A stretch of DNA of 64,000 bases from CAMPJM01 sp964440915 (lineage in GTDB: Bacteria > Bacteroidota > Bacteroidia > Cytophagales > Cyclobacteriaceae): assembly GCA_964440915.1 (NCBI GenBank), contig CAYTTV010000009.1, positions 18,829 to 82,828 on the forward strand, written 5' to 3'. Under the pieces are notes generated by a model, which made no database searches, had not been told where the DNA came from, and saw only the letters and a list, made by a program, of their open reading frames with translations. The number at the start of each line of letters is the position of its first letter. The first letter of the stretch is position 1. The translations under genes were made by a program, and so were the position numbers. Of the stretch, positions 36,404-45,688 are shown in pieces.

Positions 36404-38689
36404 TCATAAATTATAGTTCAGCGATAAACCTCCATAATAATTTCTACCTGGAGCTGGTTGGTAAAAACGACCGCCAAAAGCATTTAAATCGTTCCCCAAG
36501 CTGTACCGCTGATCCAGCAGATTGTCTCCGCCTATATGCACATCTATTAAGAGATTTCTTCCAAGGTCTTTTCTATACCCTAACTTTGCTATGACCAGAT
36601 GATAGCTTTGAGCATATTCTGTACCTGCATCATTTAATGGGATGTCGTCGGTATAATTATAATGTGCATTAACGTAAATGCCAGGAGCACTTTCAATTTG
36701 AATGCCTCCCCATATTGTATGAGGAGAAACCCCAGTGAATTTATTACCTGAATAATCGTTCTCTCCTTGCTCATATTCATCAAACTTGAAATGATGATAC
36801 GTATAGTTGCCTTGTACGGATAGATTGGTAACGAATGAAAAAGGGTTGCGGATGAAATCATAATTCAAGGCAGCTTCTATACCTTGTAGGTCTGCGCTGC
36901 CTGTGTTTCTGAAGAGGTCAGTTCCTCTATCACTTGGATAGTCTACGATAGACTTCGAAAGCCGCAAGTAGAATGCGGTTATATCATACGAGAACTTATT
37001 GCCTATTCCAATGCCGCGCACGCCTATTTCATAATTAATACCTGCTTCTGGCTCTAGATCTGTATTGATGCTGCCCTCGTTGGTACGCACTTCTTCCAAA
37101 GTAGGAGGAGAAAACCCATAGCTCACACTGCCATGAAAGGCCACATTGTCATAGGTTTTAACCAGCGCAATACGAGGCATCCATTCTTTGTCAAAATTCC
37201 TTTTAATGCGCTCAGGCATCCCTTGGCTGTCCATTGTTCGGAAGATGTCGTAATGCACTCCGTTCATGCTCAATCCAAAAGTCAATATCCATTCCTTCAT
37301 AAGAAAGAGTTCATATTGGCCGAACAATATATATTGACTGCTTCTGAGCTCATCGTAGAAATTTAAGGTATCGACTTGTCCAGCGTTATTACCGTAATTT
37401 CCCGCACCCGCAAAGCGAAACTGATATTCTCCTCCTACCGTCAGCTTTGTCGGTATCTGCCCTATCTTGCCTTCCCTATTGACACGTAAACGCGTACCAT
37501 AGCTTTGTTGGGCCTCACGCTTATAATCTAGGTTAAAGGGGTTTTCAAAATCTGCAGTGTTGGTATATATGGTGGCAAGTAAAGCTCCTTTAGCGCCTAA
37601 TTTTGTATCATAACTAAGGCCTACCAGAAGATTTTTTACGTCGATGGAGGCATTTGACTCTTCGCTTCCCAAAACAAAGGATGTGCCCGGTCGTGCTTGT
37701 CTCGGGTTTTCTTCCATTTGTCCCTTAGTAAGCCCACCAGGGATTTCATAAAATAAATCAGAATATAAGATGTTGGCACTTATACTCCCTGCTTCTCCTG
37801 TGTTAAACTGTGCCCTAATGCCTACATTAGTACGGTCAAGAGCAGAATGCGCTCTATAGCCATCCTGTTGCTGCTTGGAGTAGGTTACATTAATCGCCTT
37901 CTCAATATCTCCAACATTAGCGCTCATTGTATATTTTTGTGCCCCAAAGCTTCCCATGCTCCAGCTGGCAGATAAGTACTGCTCGCCCATCGCGGGTGTT
38001 GTACTTTTTATATCTACCACCCCGCCTATGCCCGCACCATATAAGCTACTCGAAGGTCCTTTTATGACTTCAATATTAGCGAAATTAGTATTGTCCAAAA
38101 GGTTAAAGGGCGTATTGCCTCCAGGCTCGGTAATGGGTATATTGTTCCAATAGACCTTTATATTTCTCACATCAAATGGCGCCCTTAAAGCACTGCCACG
38201 AATGGAAATCCTATAACTTCCAGTAGATCGCTGTTCCATCCTCACTCCTGGCACTTGGTTGATGATAGGCACCATAGAGAATTGGTCGAATCGTCTGATG
38301 TCTTTGGATTGAATCACCGCTATGCCACCAGCTACTTCCCTAATTGATCGCCCTGTCTCGTACGCAAAGATCTTCACTTCGTCCAAAACATCGTCACTAG
38401 GGGATAATTCCACTCGAATTCCAGCAGCATCTTGGGAAAAGTCTAACCGCTTCGTAGCATATCCCAAGTGGCGAAAGATCAAAGCATCAGGACCTGGCAA
38501 ATGCAAATCAAACCTTCCTTCTCCATCGGTTATTCCTATAAGGCTGTCTTTTGAATTGCTAATGGTAGCACCAACCAGTACCTGATGGCTATCAGCAGAA
38601 AGAAGTTGGCCTTTTACTGATATTTGAGCAAAAACGAATGACGGGAAAGTCAAAGAAATTAAGATGATGTACTTTTTTCTAAAGAGCAT
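36404..38689 (-). CDS. TonB-dependent outer membrane receptor
   Basis: A 761-aa receptor. Seen: a signal peptide ending FVFAQ; a carboxypeptidase-regulatory-like N-terminal domain (ISVKGQLLSADSHQVLVGATISNSKDSLIG); a plug with VPIINQVPGVRMEQR and SIRGSALRAPFDVRNIKVYWNNIPIT; then a barrel. It is of the smaller (FecA/CirA-like) class rather than the SusC class, so a siderophore, vitamin or metal complex is more likely than a glycan. No adjacent SusD, ABC transporter or regulator indicates the ligand. Confidence 0.92.
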   Translation of the reverse strand: MLFRKKYIILISLTFPSFVFAQISVKGQLLSADSHQVLVGATISNSKDSLIGITDGEGRFDLHLPGPDALIFRHLGYATKRLDFSQDAAGIRVELSPSDDVLDEVKIFAYETGRSIREVAGGIAVIQSKDIRRFDQFSMVPIINQVPGVRMEQRSTGSYRISIRGSALRAPFDVRNIKVYWNNIPITEPGGNTPFNLLDNTNFANIEVIKGPSSSLYGAGIGGVVDIKSTTPAMGEQYLSASWSMGSFGAQKYTMSANVGDIEKAINVTYSKQQQDGYRAHSALDRTNVGIRAQFNTGEAGSISANILYSDLFYEIPGGLTKGQMEENPRQARPGTSFVLGSEESNASIDVKNLLVGLSYDTKLGAKGALLATIYTNTADFENPFNLDYKREAQQSYGTRLRVNREGKIGQIPTKLTVGGEYQFRFAGAGNYGNNAGQVDTLNFYDELRSSQYILFGQYELFLMKEWILTFGLSMNGVHYDIFRTMDSQGMPERIKRNFDKEWMPRIALVKTYDNVAFHGSVSYGFSPPTLEEVRTNEGSINTDLEPEAGINYEIGVRGIGIGNKFSYDITAFYLRLSKSIVDYPSDRGTDLFRNTGSADLQGIEAALNYDFIRNPFSFVTNLSVQGNYTYHHFKFDEYEQGENDYSGNKFTGVSPHTIWGGIQIESAPGIYVNAHYNYTDDIPLNDAGTEYAQSYHLVIAKLGYRKDLGRNLLIDVHIGGDNLLDQRYSLGNDLNAFGGRFYQPAPGRNYYGGLSLNYNL

Positions 38690-38777
38690 AGGAGGTTTTC
38701 AATAAAACAATCAACACAAAGTGCAAACTTAAAGCGAAAAGTATAAATAAGCACTCTAACGACTATTGAACAATCTT

Positions 38778-41090
38778 TTACTCCAATGATTGTTTATTAA
38801 ATAGGGTATAGCCAATATGAAACAAAAAGCCAAAACGGTTTTCTTTGTTGTCATAGTAATTGAGACTGGCGGCAATAGGACCTATTGGGCTATGGAATAC
38901 CAAAGCAGAAGTAGCGGCAAAGTGTGCCTTGCTTAGATCCTGATTGAGCCTAGCGGATTGGGTTTCTTCTACTTGCTCTATTTCTTTTAGTGGTTTGAAC
39001 ATGTATCCTTCTAACCTAAAATCCAGATTACGTCTGAGCGTGAATACATTACGAAAACCTATAGCAGCATAATTAAAAGCTCTAAAGTTCTCCAAAAGCA
39101 AGGTTTTGCTGTCATTTAGCGGGAAGAAGGCAGGTGCATTGATCACGGTAGCCTTATAGTTAGCAAAGAACGGCTGGTTGGAAATAACGCTTTCGAAATA
39201 ATACCCATAGCTGTACCAGCCTTTTTTATTATAATATTTCTCTATTTTAAGTTTAAATCTTAGCCAATCATGATGAGCTTTTACATCGTCTGCTAACAAA
39301 GAGGTATTACCGGGACTATATCTCTCCATTAAATTTATATGATCAGCAGAAAGGGTAATCTCACTTCCTATAGAAGGATACTGCTTCCTGTTCAAGCTGT
39401 TTCGGCTATAATGCAGGCCATATCGAAAGCCTGTTAAATTAAGCTGGTCAAGTGTGTCGGTAGAAACCAATATAGGGTCGGCACTAAACCTGTCTATGTT
39501 GCTGATATAATGCAGAGAACCTACAAGTTTGCTCTTTGTGCCAAATGGTAGGCCAAGGTTGAAACCAGCCTTTCTGTCTACCCTTTTCAATATAACAGGC
39601 CGCTTCTCTTTTAAAAAGACCTCATTGGCATTGGTAAAGTCCCAGTTATTGTATGTAAACTCTGGCTCAAGATAAAACTGCCATTTAAAAGGGGCATTTA
39701 TGCGAGACTTGGCTTGAAAAGATTGATAAAAACGGCCTGTATAGAAGTTGAGATTATGGTTGAAAAGAATGCTGTTAAAATGACTTATATTCAGTCCTAA
39801 AAATATCTGGCTGATACTGCGTGTCGCAAGGTTTCCTCCAAATTCTATGTTGATATAATCCTTGGGCCTTCCATGCAAATCGAAACGAAACGCATTGAAA
39901 GTGGTATCATAAACGATTCTGGGATAAACATCCTTAAAATACTCCTCGGAGACCATTTTGTAATAGCCCAATTTGATGTCATAAATATTTAGAACTTCCT
40001 TATTGATATTGAACAGGCTACGGATATACCCCGCCTGCTTAGGTTTGAAACCCACCAAATTAATTTTCTCAAATTGTAATGGCTTCATCCCAAGTATAAA
40101 CTCGTGCCTCTTTTCAGCTATATCATCGCAAGAGACACGCCGGGTCACCTTTTGAAGGATTTCTTCCATGTGCCGTTGGGTTTCAACATATCCGCTATCA
40201 GAAATGCTACGTGCAAAAGAAAAATCTAAAGACGAGTAGTTGCTCAGGTCGGGCTCCACGTATACATCATTAGCATCCAACAGGCTTGTGTCCGTCTTAT
40301 TCATCAGCATAAAAAGCAGAGATTGCCGGATTAATCTTTCATCTTCATCATGAGGGTATTCAGCATATTTTTTGGACGAGACATTTACTCCAATGATAAC
40401 ATCAGGTTGGAAAGCTTCCTGCGCTACATCAATAGGGAAGTTATTATAGAGCCCTCCATCGAATAGAAATTTACCATCTATTTTGATGGGTCTGTAGAAA
40501 AAAGGGACGCTCAAAGTAGCGCGAAGCGCATCACTTAAAATCCCTTTATCCAGGATTACCTCATTTTGAGTGAAAATATCTGCCGCAACAGCCCTGAATG
40601 GCACCAGTAAATTATCAAAATCGTACTGTGCTTTTTCACTAGCCGATGCAAGATACTCTGCCATAGCAAAGTTGAGGGCTACATCATTGGCCAAATTTGA
40701 ATTGAGAGTAGTACTAAGACTTGAATCAACGGCCAGGTTCAAAGACAGCCAAGAGGCGTTGTTGTCTTTTTTGAAATAATGAAAGTTGTAGTTGTCTCCA
40801 AGCACTCCATTGACCCAGTTTTGGAAATCCTGTGATAAGATAATCTGTTCTATCTGGTCGGGAGAGTATCCAGCAGCATAAAAGCCCCCAATTATCCCGC
40901 CCATTGAAGTTCCGACAATATAATCTATAGGAATATCCTGCTCTTCTAGGGCTTTAAGTACACCCACATGAGCCAAACCCTTGGCGCCTCCACCACTTAA
41001 TACCAAGGCTACTTTCTGCTGTCCCCACAATGAGGGCATAATCAGAAAGAACAACAAGAAGATCAAGATTAGCTTTCGGGTGCTATACAT
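38778..41090 (-). CDS. Patatin-like phospholipase fused to an outer-membrane barrel
   Basis: About 770 aa. Seen: a signal peptide (MYSTRKLILIFLLFFLIMPSLWGQ); a patatin domain with VALVLSGGGAKGLAHVG (oxyanion loop), GTSMGG (nucleophile Ser) and FDGGLYNNFP (catalytic Asp); a POTRA-like piece (KINLVGFKPKQAGYIRSLF); then a BamA-type barrel to the end. This is the type Vd (PlpD-like) layout. ATG 41090 is chosen because the signal peptide starts there; the 21 residues upstream do not fit one. The last residues (LFNKQSLE) lack the usual terminal Phe. Confidence 0.9.
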   Translation of the reverse strand: MYSTRKLILIFLLFFLIMPSLWGQQKVALVLSGGGAKGLAHVGVLKALEEQDIPIDYIVGTSMGGIIGGFYAAGYSPDQIEQIILSQDFQNWVNGVLGDNYNFHYFKKDNNASWLSLNLAVDSSLSTTLNSNLANDVALNFAMAEYLASASEKAQYDFDNLLVPFRAVAADIFTQNEVILDKGILSDALRATLSVPFFYRPIKIDGKFLFDGGLYNNFPIDVAQEAFQPDVIIGVNVSSKKYAEYPHDEDERLIRQSLLFMLMNKTDTSLLDANDVYVEPDLSNYSSLDFSFARSISDSGYVETQRHMEEILQKVTRRVSCDDIAEKRHEFILGMKPLQFEKINLVGFKPKQAGYIRSLFNINKEVLNIYDIKLGYYKMVSEEYFKDVYPRIVYDTTFNAFRFDLHGRPKDYINIEFGGNLATRSISQIFLGLNISHFNSILFNHNLNFYTGRFYQSFQAKSRINAPFKWQFYLEPEFTYNNWDFTNANEVFLKEKRPVILKRVDRKAGFNLGLPFGTKSKLVGSLHYISNIDRFSADPILVSTDTLDQLNLTGFRYGLHYSRNSLNRKQYPSIGSEITLSADHINLMERYSPGNTSLLADDVKAHHDWLRFKLKIEKYYNKKGWYSYGYYFESVISNQPFFANYKATVINAPAFFPLNDSKTLLLENFRAFNYAAIGFRNVFTLRRNLDFRLEGYMFKPLKEIEQVEETQSARLNQDLSKAHFAATSALVFHSPIGPIAASLNYYDNKENRFGFLFHIGYTLFNKQSLE

Positions 41091-41223
41091 AATGAATAAT
41101 TGGGAAGAGCCAATTTCTATCGAAACATCTAAAGCCCTAAACGAAAAAAGCAAGAATAGATATCCTTACTTTTTAAACTATATTACAATGTGATAGCATC
41201 CACTGCGCTTTCGTAAGGAACCA

Positions 41224-42573
41224 TCATGGCGCCATTCTGACAGCATTACTGGCACTGGTGGAGCCCATCATCGGCTTATCTTCAGATGATGCGATAAACT
41301 CTTTTTCAGGAAAATCAATATTGTCTAGCCTGTTCACGACCTCATCTCGGACGTTGGCATAGGTTGCTTCATATTCTTCATTAATAGGATTGGAAGGCGG
41401 CAGCTCCACCCTTAAGGCATCTACCTGTACGCCATTTTTCCAGAACCTGTAGCACAGATGGGGGCCCGTGGCCAAGCCTGTACTGCCAACATAGCCGATT
41501 GTTTGACCTTGTTTCACCCTAGCCCCTCTTTTCAACCCTTTGGCAAACCTCGACATATGCAGGTATTGGGTAGTGTAAGTGCCGTTATGCCTTATCTTAA
41601 TATAATTGCCATTGCCGCTCGTGTATCCGGCTTCTACTACCAAGCCATCTCCCACAGATCGGATAGGAGTCCCTGTTGGGGCCGCATAGTCAGTGCCTAA
41701 GTGCGACTTCCAGCGCTTCAGCACCGGATGATACCGTTTGGGCGAGTAGCGTGAACTGATCCGGGTATATTCTAATGGATCCCTTAGGAAAGCCTTGCGC
41801 AAACTTTTCCCTTCGACATCAAAGTAGTCGGCACCATCTCCCTGATCGAAAGGAATCGCATAATAAGATTCTCCGAAATGCTCAAAATAAGCACCCAATA
41901 CTCTGCCATAACCTACAAATTCATCTCCAACCCTTTTTTCTTCATATATCATCTTAAACTTATCGCCTCTTTGCAACCTGAAGAAATCAATTTCCCAGCT
42001 ATAAATATCGGCCAAGCTATTGACAAGCATGGGGGAAGCTCCCTGCCCAACCATAGCATCCGATAAAGAAGTAGATATTTCACCGGTGATCGTTTTTTCT
42101 GATATGGTCACCTCACGCTCACCTCTATATATGTGGATAGAATCCTGAAGATTGAACACTACATATTCTGTAGGGCTAGGCTCGTATATAAAACACTGAG
42201 CAGTCTGCAAAGAATCGGGAGAACAAATAAGCGTGTATTTTCGATTCGCATTGATCCTCCTTACATCAAAAACATCCTTTGACTTCTGAGCCAGCTCATG
42301 TATAATGGGATAAGAGACATTGTATTGAGACAATATTTGAGAAAGGTTTTGATTAGGCTTGATGATATCATCTATCACCAACAAAGAATCTACGACAATG
42401 CCATATAAAACCTCTGGTTCTTTAGCCTCTACCATTTCGACGGTATCAGGCTTAAAATGAATAGGTGCTTCTTCTGAAATGATTTCCCTTTTAAAAAATT
42501 CGGGATATGTTATATAGTATGCAGCAGCAATAGCACCTAGTAGGATGGTAAAGGAAAGGATCTTTTTGAACAT
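41224..42573 (-). CDS. M23-family peptidoglycan metallopeptidase (HLC variant)
   Basis: 449 aa, with an N-terminal membrane anchor (ILSFTILLGAIAAAYYI), a LysM/OapA-like middle region (LSQILSQYNVSYPIIHELAQKS) and a C-terminal LytM domain (RYSPKRYHPVLKRWKSHLGTD onward). The first zinc motif HLGTD is intact, and so is the middle YLHMS. The final motif reads GPHLCYRFW instead of GPHLHYExW, so one canonical zinc-ligand His is a Cys. Cys can ligate zinc, and I recall this variant from other Bacteroidota, so it may be active. Likely a DD-endopeptidase or a regulator of one. Confidence 0.9.
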   Translation of the reverse strand: MFKKILSFTILLGAIAAAYYITYPEFFKREIISEEAPIHFKPDTVEMVEAKEPEVLYGIVVDSLLVIDDIIKPNQNLSQILSQYNVSYPIIHELAQKSKDVFDVRRINANRKYTLICSPDSLQTAQCFIYEPSPTEYVVFNLQDSIHIYRGEREVTISEKTITGEISTSLSDAMVGQGASPMLVNSLADIYSWEIDFFRLQRGDKFKMIYEEKRVGDEFVGYGRVLGAYFEHFGESYYAIPFDQGDGADYFDVEGKSLRKAFLRDPLEYTRISSRYSPKRYHPVLKRWKSHLGTDYAAPTGTPIRSVGDGLVVEAGYTSGNGNYIKIRHNGTYTTQYLHMSRFAKGLKRGARVKQGQTIGYVGSTGLATGPHLCYRFWKNGVQVDALRVELPPSNPINEEYEATYANVRDEVVNRLDNIDFPEKEFIASSEDKPMMGSTSASNAVRMAP

Positions 42574-42972
42574 GTAAAGGGCAATATTTTAGTGGTTTAC
42601 GCTTAAATTTAATCAAATACCTACCAATAAATCAATTCTTAACGCCATAATAAAACAAAAGAAGCTTAATTCATTCGATAGGTTAAACTTAGCCTTAAAG
42701 TTATGCTATTTAAATCCAGATAATTTTAAAGAATTTGGAAATACATGATACATGTATTTTTTATGAAGGAAATCAACAATCTGCTTCATAGCTAGCACTT
42801 TAAACGGATGATAGGGATTCCTTTGAACCCTATAAAACGAACCTTGGCTTATGCATTTTAATTGCGAAGGTTTGAAAAGGAATATTTAATAATAGTAATA
42901 CTGTAGCCTAAATCGCATTTTTGCTAAATTGGAAAACGATCAAGAAGGACAAAGATTAGAACAGGGAATAAA
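42574..42972. other. 399-base divergent intergenic region with two hairpins
   Basis: No credible ORF. It contains a terminator-like hairpin (42741-42766, reported separately) and a hairpin at 42811-42833 (ATAGGG/CCCTAT with an inner TTC/GAA and one bulged A). The rest is AT-rich. It separates an M23 gene (minus) from radA (plus). No TAnnTTTG box was found for radA. Confidence 0.5.
42741..42766 (+). terminator. Orphan terminator-like hairpin
   Basis: AATACATG (42741-42748) with CATGTATT (42752-42759), a 3-base loop and a T run to 42763. On the plus strand no gene precedes it within about 170 bases, so it could end a small RNA starting after 42574, or be fortuitous. Confidence 0.35.
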
Positions 42973-44343
42973 ATGGCTAAAATAAAAACAAGTTTTTTTT
43001 GTCAGAATTGCGGTGCCCAATCCCCTAAGTGGCTAGGCAAATGCCCATCATGTCAGGAATGGAACACTATTGTGGAAGAAGTAATGCAAAAAGAGGCCAA
43101 TACTGTCACTTGGAAATCCAGCAGTACCTCTCAACGCGCCAACAAACCACAACCTTTGGCTGAAATCCAATATAAGGAAACAGATAGGATAGCAAGCCAA
43201 GACAGCGAACTAGACAGGGTTTTGGGTGGGGGGATCGTGCCCGGTTCACTGATATTGATCGGCGGCGAGCCAGGGATCGGAAAGTCTACGCTAATGCTGC
43301 AAATAGCTTTACAGCTCACCCATTTGAAAGTGTTGTACGTATCGGGCGAGGAAAGCGAGCACCAAATCAAAATGCGGGCAGAGCGGATGCACCTGAAATC
43401 GCCGGGCACTTATATCCTTACAGAAACTTCCATGCAGAATGTCTTTAAGCAAATCGAGCTTCTCGAGCCTGACCTGTTGATTCTAGATTCCATACAAACC
43501 ATGCATACTGCCCACCTCGATGCCGCTCCTGGCAGTGTTTCACAGGTGAGGGCTTGTACAGCTGAAGTAATGAAATTTGCCAAGGAGTCAGGCACCCCCG
43601 TATTTCTTATAGGCCATATTACCAAAGAAGGTACATTAGCCGGCCCTAAGGTACTCGAGCATATGGTGGATACTGTGCTTCAGTTTGAGGGGGACAGGCA
43701 TCTGGCTTACCGCATTTTGCGCACAAGCAAAAATCGGTTTGGCTCCACTTCTGAACTTGGCATTTATGAAATGCTAGGCAACGGTCTCAGGCAGGTGTCC
43801 AATCCTTCCGAGATTCTAATCTCTCAAAGAGACGAAGCACTTAGCGGCGTATCTATAGGAGGCACTATAGAAGGCAACAGGCCACTATTGGTAGAAGTGC
43901 AGGCATTGGTAAGCCCAGCGACCTACGGTACTCCGCAAAGAAGCTCTACTGGGTTCGATGCTAAAAGGCTTAATATGCTTCTGGCCGTGCTAGAAAAAAG
44001 AGGCGGCTTCAAACTGGGCACGCAAGATGTGTTTCTTAACATTGCCGGAGGATTAAGAGTTGAGGATCCCGCCATTGACCTTGCGGTGGTAGCTGCCGTT
44101 GTCTCCTCCTATGAAGAAAGGCCTATTGCGCATCAGGTATGTTTTGCGGCAGAAGTGGGTCTAGGTGGCGAGATACGTGGGGTGAACCGAATTGACAATA
44201 GGATTTCGGAAGCCGAGAAACTAGGATTTAAAACAATTTATGTGTCCAAGTTCAACACTAAAGGCTTCGACCCGAAGCGGCACAATATTGAAGTAAAAGC
44301 TTTTGGCAAGCTCGAAGAGGTTTTTCAAGATTTGATGGGGTGA
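42973..44343 (+). CDS. radA: DNA repair protein RadA
   Basis: RecA-like ATPase that helps branch migration in recombinational repair. 456 aa. Seen: N-terminal zinc finger CQNCGAQSPKWLGKCPSCQEW; Walker A GGEPGIGKSTLML; the KNRFG motif in RTSKNRFGSTSE; and a C-terminal Lon-protease-like domain (RLNMLLAVLEKRGGFKLGTQDVFLNIAGGLRVEDPAIDLAV). All four features are complete. Confidence 0.98.
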   Translation: MAKIKTSFFCQNCGAQSPKWLGKCPSCQEWNTIVEEVMQKEANTVTWKSSSTSQRANKPQPLAEIQYKETDRIASQDSELDRVLGGGIVPGSLILIGGEPGIGKSTLMLQIALQLTHLKVLYVSGEESEHQIKMRAERMHLKSPGTYILTETSMQNVFKQIELLEPDLLILDSIQTMHTAHLDAAPGSVSQVRACTAEVMKFAKESGTPVFLIGHITKEGTLAGPKVLEHMVDTVLQFEGDRHLAYRILRTSKNRFGSTSELGIYEMLGNGLRQVSNPSEILISQRDEALSGVSIGGTIEGNRPLLVEVQALVSPATYGTPQRSSTGFDAKRLNMLLAVLEKRGGFKLGTQDVFLNIAGGLRVEDPAIDLAVVAAVVSSYEERPIAHQVCFAAEVGLGGEIRGVNRIDNRISEAEKLGFKTIYVSKFNTKGFDPKRHNIEVKAFGKLEEVFQDLMG

Positions 44344-44367
44344 TTATAAATGTACCCATTATTTAAT

Positions 44368-44398
44368 GTACCAATGCGGGATGGAAATGGTACGTTTT
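44368..44398 (+). terminator. Weak terminator after radA
   Basis: GTACCA (44368-44373) with TGGTAC (44388-44393), a 14-base loop, followed by GTTTTAA. Short stem, with an inner GTACC repeat at 44352. Plausible but weak. Confidence 0.4.
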
Positions 44399-44477
44399 AA
44401 TTGTTGAATTTTGAATGCTTAAGCGCAAACAATATCAGAGGTTGGCATAATAATTTCAAGGCAAAGCAATAGATTAC

Positions 44478-44485
44478 TATATTTG
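44478..44485 (+). promoter_or_regulatory. -7 promoter box upstream of the secreted protein/tadA operon
   Basis: TATATTTG is an exact match to TAnnTTTG, 17 bases before the ATG. No convincing -33 TTG is seen at the usual spacing. Confidence 0.5.
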
Positions 44486-44502
44486 CTTTTTAACAATTCG
44501 AT

Positions 44503-45078
44503 ATGCATTCTAAACAATTCTTATCTATCCTAGGCTTGCTCCTTATGTGCGCCATTTCGGCAAAAGGACAATACGCAGACCTAAAAAAAGTGCAGGTTAA
44601 CAAAAGCATTCGTCTTTCATTGCCAGAAGATTTCACGCCCATGTCTGAGCATGAGATTCAGACTAAATATATATCTTACCGCAGCCCGATTGCCCTTTAC
44701 GCCAACCATAATCGCACAGCCGATTTAGGCATCAACCTGTCAGTAACCCATTGGGCGCCTAATGACTTGGAAATATTGCAAGAGTTTTACGAAAATTCTA
44801 TTCGGACACTTTACACCCAAGTTGAGTTTCTAAGAAAGGATATCGAAACAGTCGGCGGTATCCGTTTTGCTGTATTTGAGTTTATTTCTACGGTCACTGA
44901 TGAAGAGAGTATCGTGAACAGGTCTCCAGCCATCAGCAAATACACCCTGATCTACTATGCCATTGTCAACGATAAAACCATCTTGTTTAACTTTACCTGT
45001 GCGGCTCAAGAAAGGGAAATCTGGCAGGATACGGCAAATGAAATTATGAATAGCATCCAAATTAAAAAAACACTGTAA
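44503..45078 (+). CDS. Secreted protein of unknown function
   Basis: 191 aa with a clear signal peptide (LGLLLMCAISAKGQ). The mature part is an alpha/beta domain with SIRLSLPEDFTPMSEHEIQTKYISYRS and a final NFTCAAQEREIWQDTANEIMNSI helix. I do not recognise the family; the layout resembles DUF1795/PsbP-like soluble domains. Its TAA overlaps the tadA ATG by one base (TAATG), so the two are translationally coupled although their locations differ. Confidence 0.75.
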   Translation: MHSKQFLSILGLLLMCAISAKGQYADLKKVQVNKSIRLSLPEDFTPMSEHEIQTKYISYRSPIALYANHNRTADLGINLSVTHWAPNDLEILQEFYENSIRTLYTQVEFLRKDIETVGGIRFAVFEFISTVTDEESIVNRSPAISKYTLIYYAIVNDKTILFNFTCAAQEREIWQDTANEIMNSIQIKKTL

Positions 45079-45527
45079 TGCTTCCTATGGTTTACGATGA
45101 TGAGCATTTCATGAAGGAAGCTTATAAACAGGCTCTATATGCCCGTGATGAAGGAGAGATCCCAGTCGGGGCTATTGTGGTTTGTGACAACCGAATCATC
45201 GCTAGGTCGTATAATCAAACGGAGAGGCTGAATGATGTCACCGCACATGCAGAGATGTTGGCCCTGACATCTGCCTTTAACACTGTGGGGGCAAAATACC
45301 TTGTCAACTGTAGCTTATATGTAACTTTGGAACCTTGCGTGATGTGTGCCGGAGCTACTTATTGGTCACAGATTTCAAAACTTATATATGGCGCTAGTGA
45401 TCCGAAGAGAGGTTATGGCAGATTGCAAGAAGAAATATTGCACCCTAAAACAAAAGTTGTGAGAGGAGTAATGGGCGATGCGTGTAAAGCTTTGCTAGAC
45501 GAGTTCTTCCACAACTTGAGAAAGTAG
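45078..45527 (+). CDS. tadA: tRNA-specific adenosine deaminase TadA
   Basis: Deaminates A34 to inosine in the tRNA-Arg anticodon wobble position. 149 aa. Seen: zinc-site HAEMLAL (His, and catalytic Glu) and TLEPCVMCAGA (two Cys). The surrounding GEIPVGAIVV and IYGASDPKRG segments are typical of TadA rather than cytosine deaminases. Coupled to the secreted-protein gene upstream. Confidence 0.92.
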   Translation: MLPMVYDDEHFMKEAYKQALYARDEGEIPVGAIVVCDNRIIARSYNQTERLNDVTAHAEMLALTSAFNTVGAKYLVNCSLYVTLEPCVMCAGATYWSQISKLIYGASDPKRGYGRLQEEILHPKTKVVRGVMGDACKALLDEFFHNLRK

Positions 45528-45624
45528 CGGGGAGTAATCCTATTGCTTTCGTCCTTCTTGCTTCAGGAACCAGGTCAAGTATAGGGATACTTTAAATAAA
45601 TAATACGCTAGTTTAAGCATTACA

Positions 45625-45641
45625 AAAGGTTATAAACCTTT
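45625..45641. promoter_or_regulatory. Inverted repeat upstream of sodA
   Basis: AAAGGTT (45625-45631) with AACCTTT (45635-45641), separated by ATA, 47 bases before the sodA ATG. It is a candidate regulator site or leader hairpin. Symmetry is the only evidence. Confidence 0.3.
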
Positions 45642-45688
45642 AAGACTTTATTTTTAAATATTTGTTTCATCTTTAATTAAACAACATT

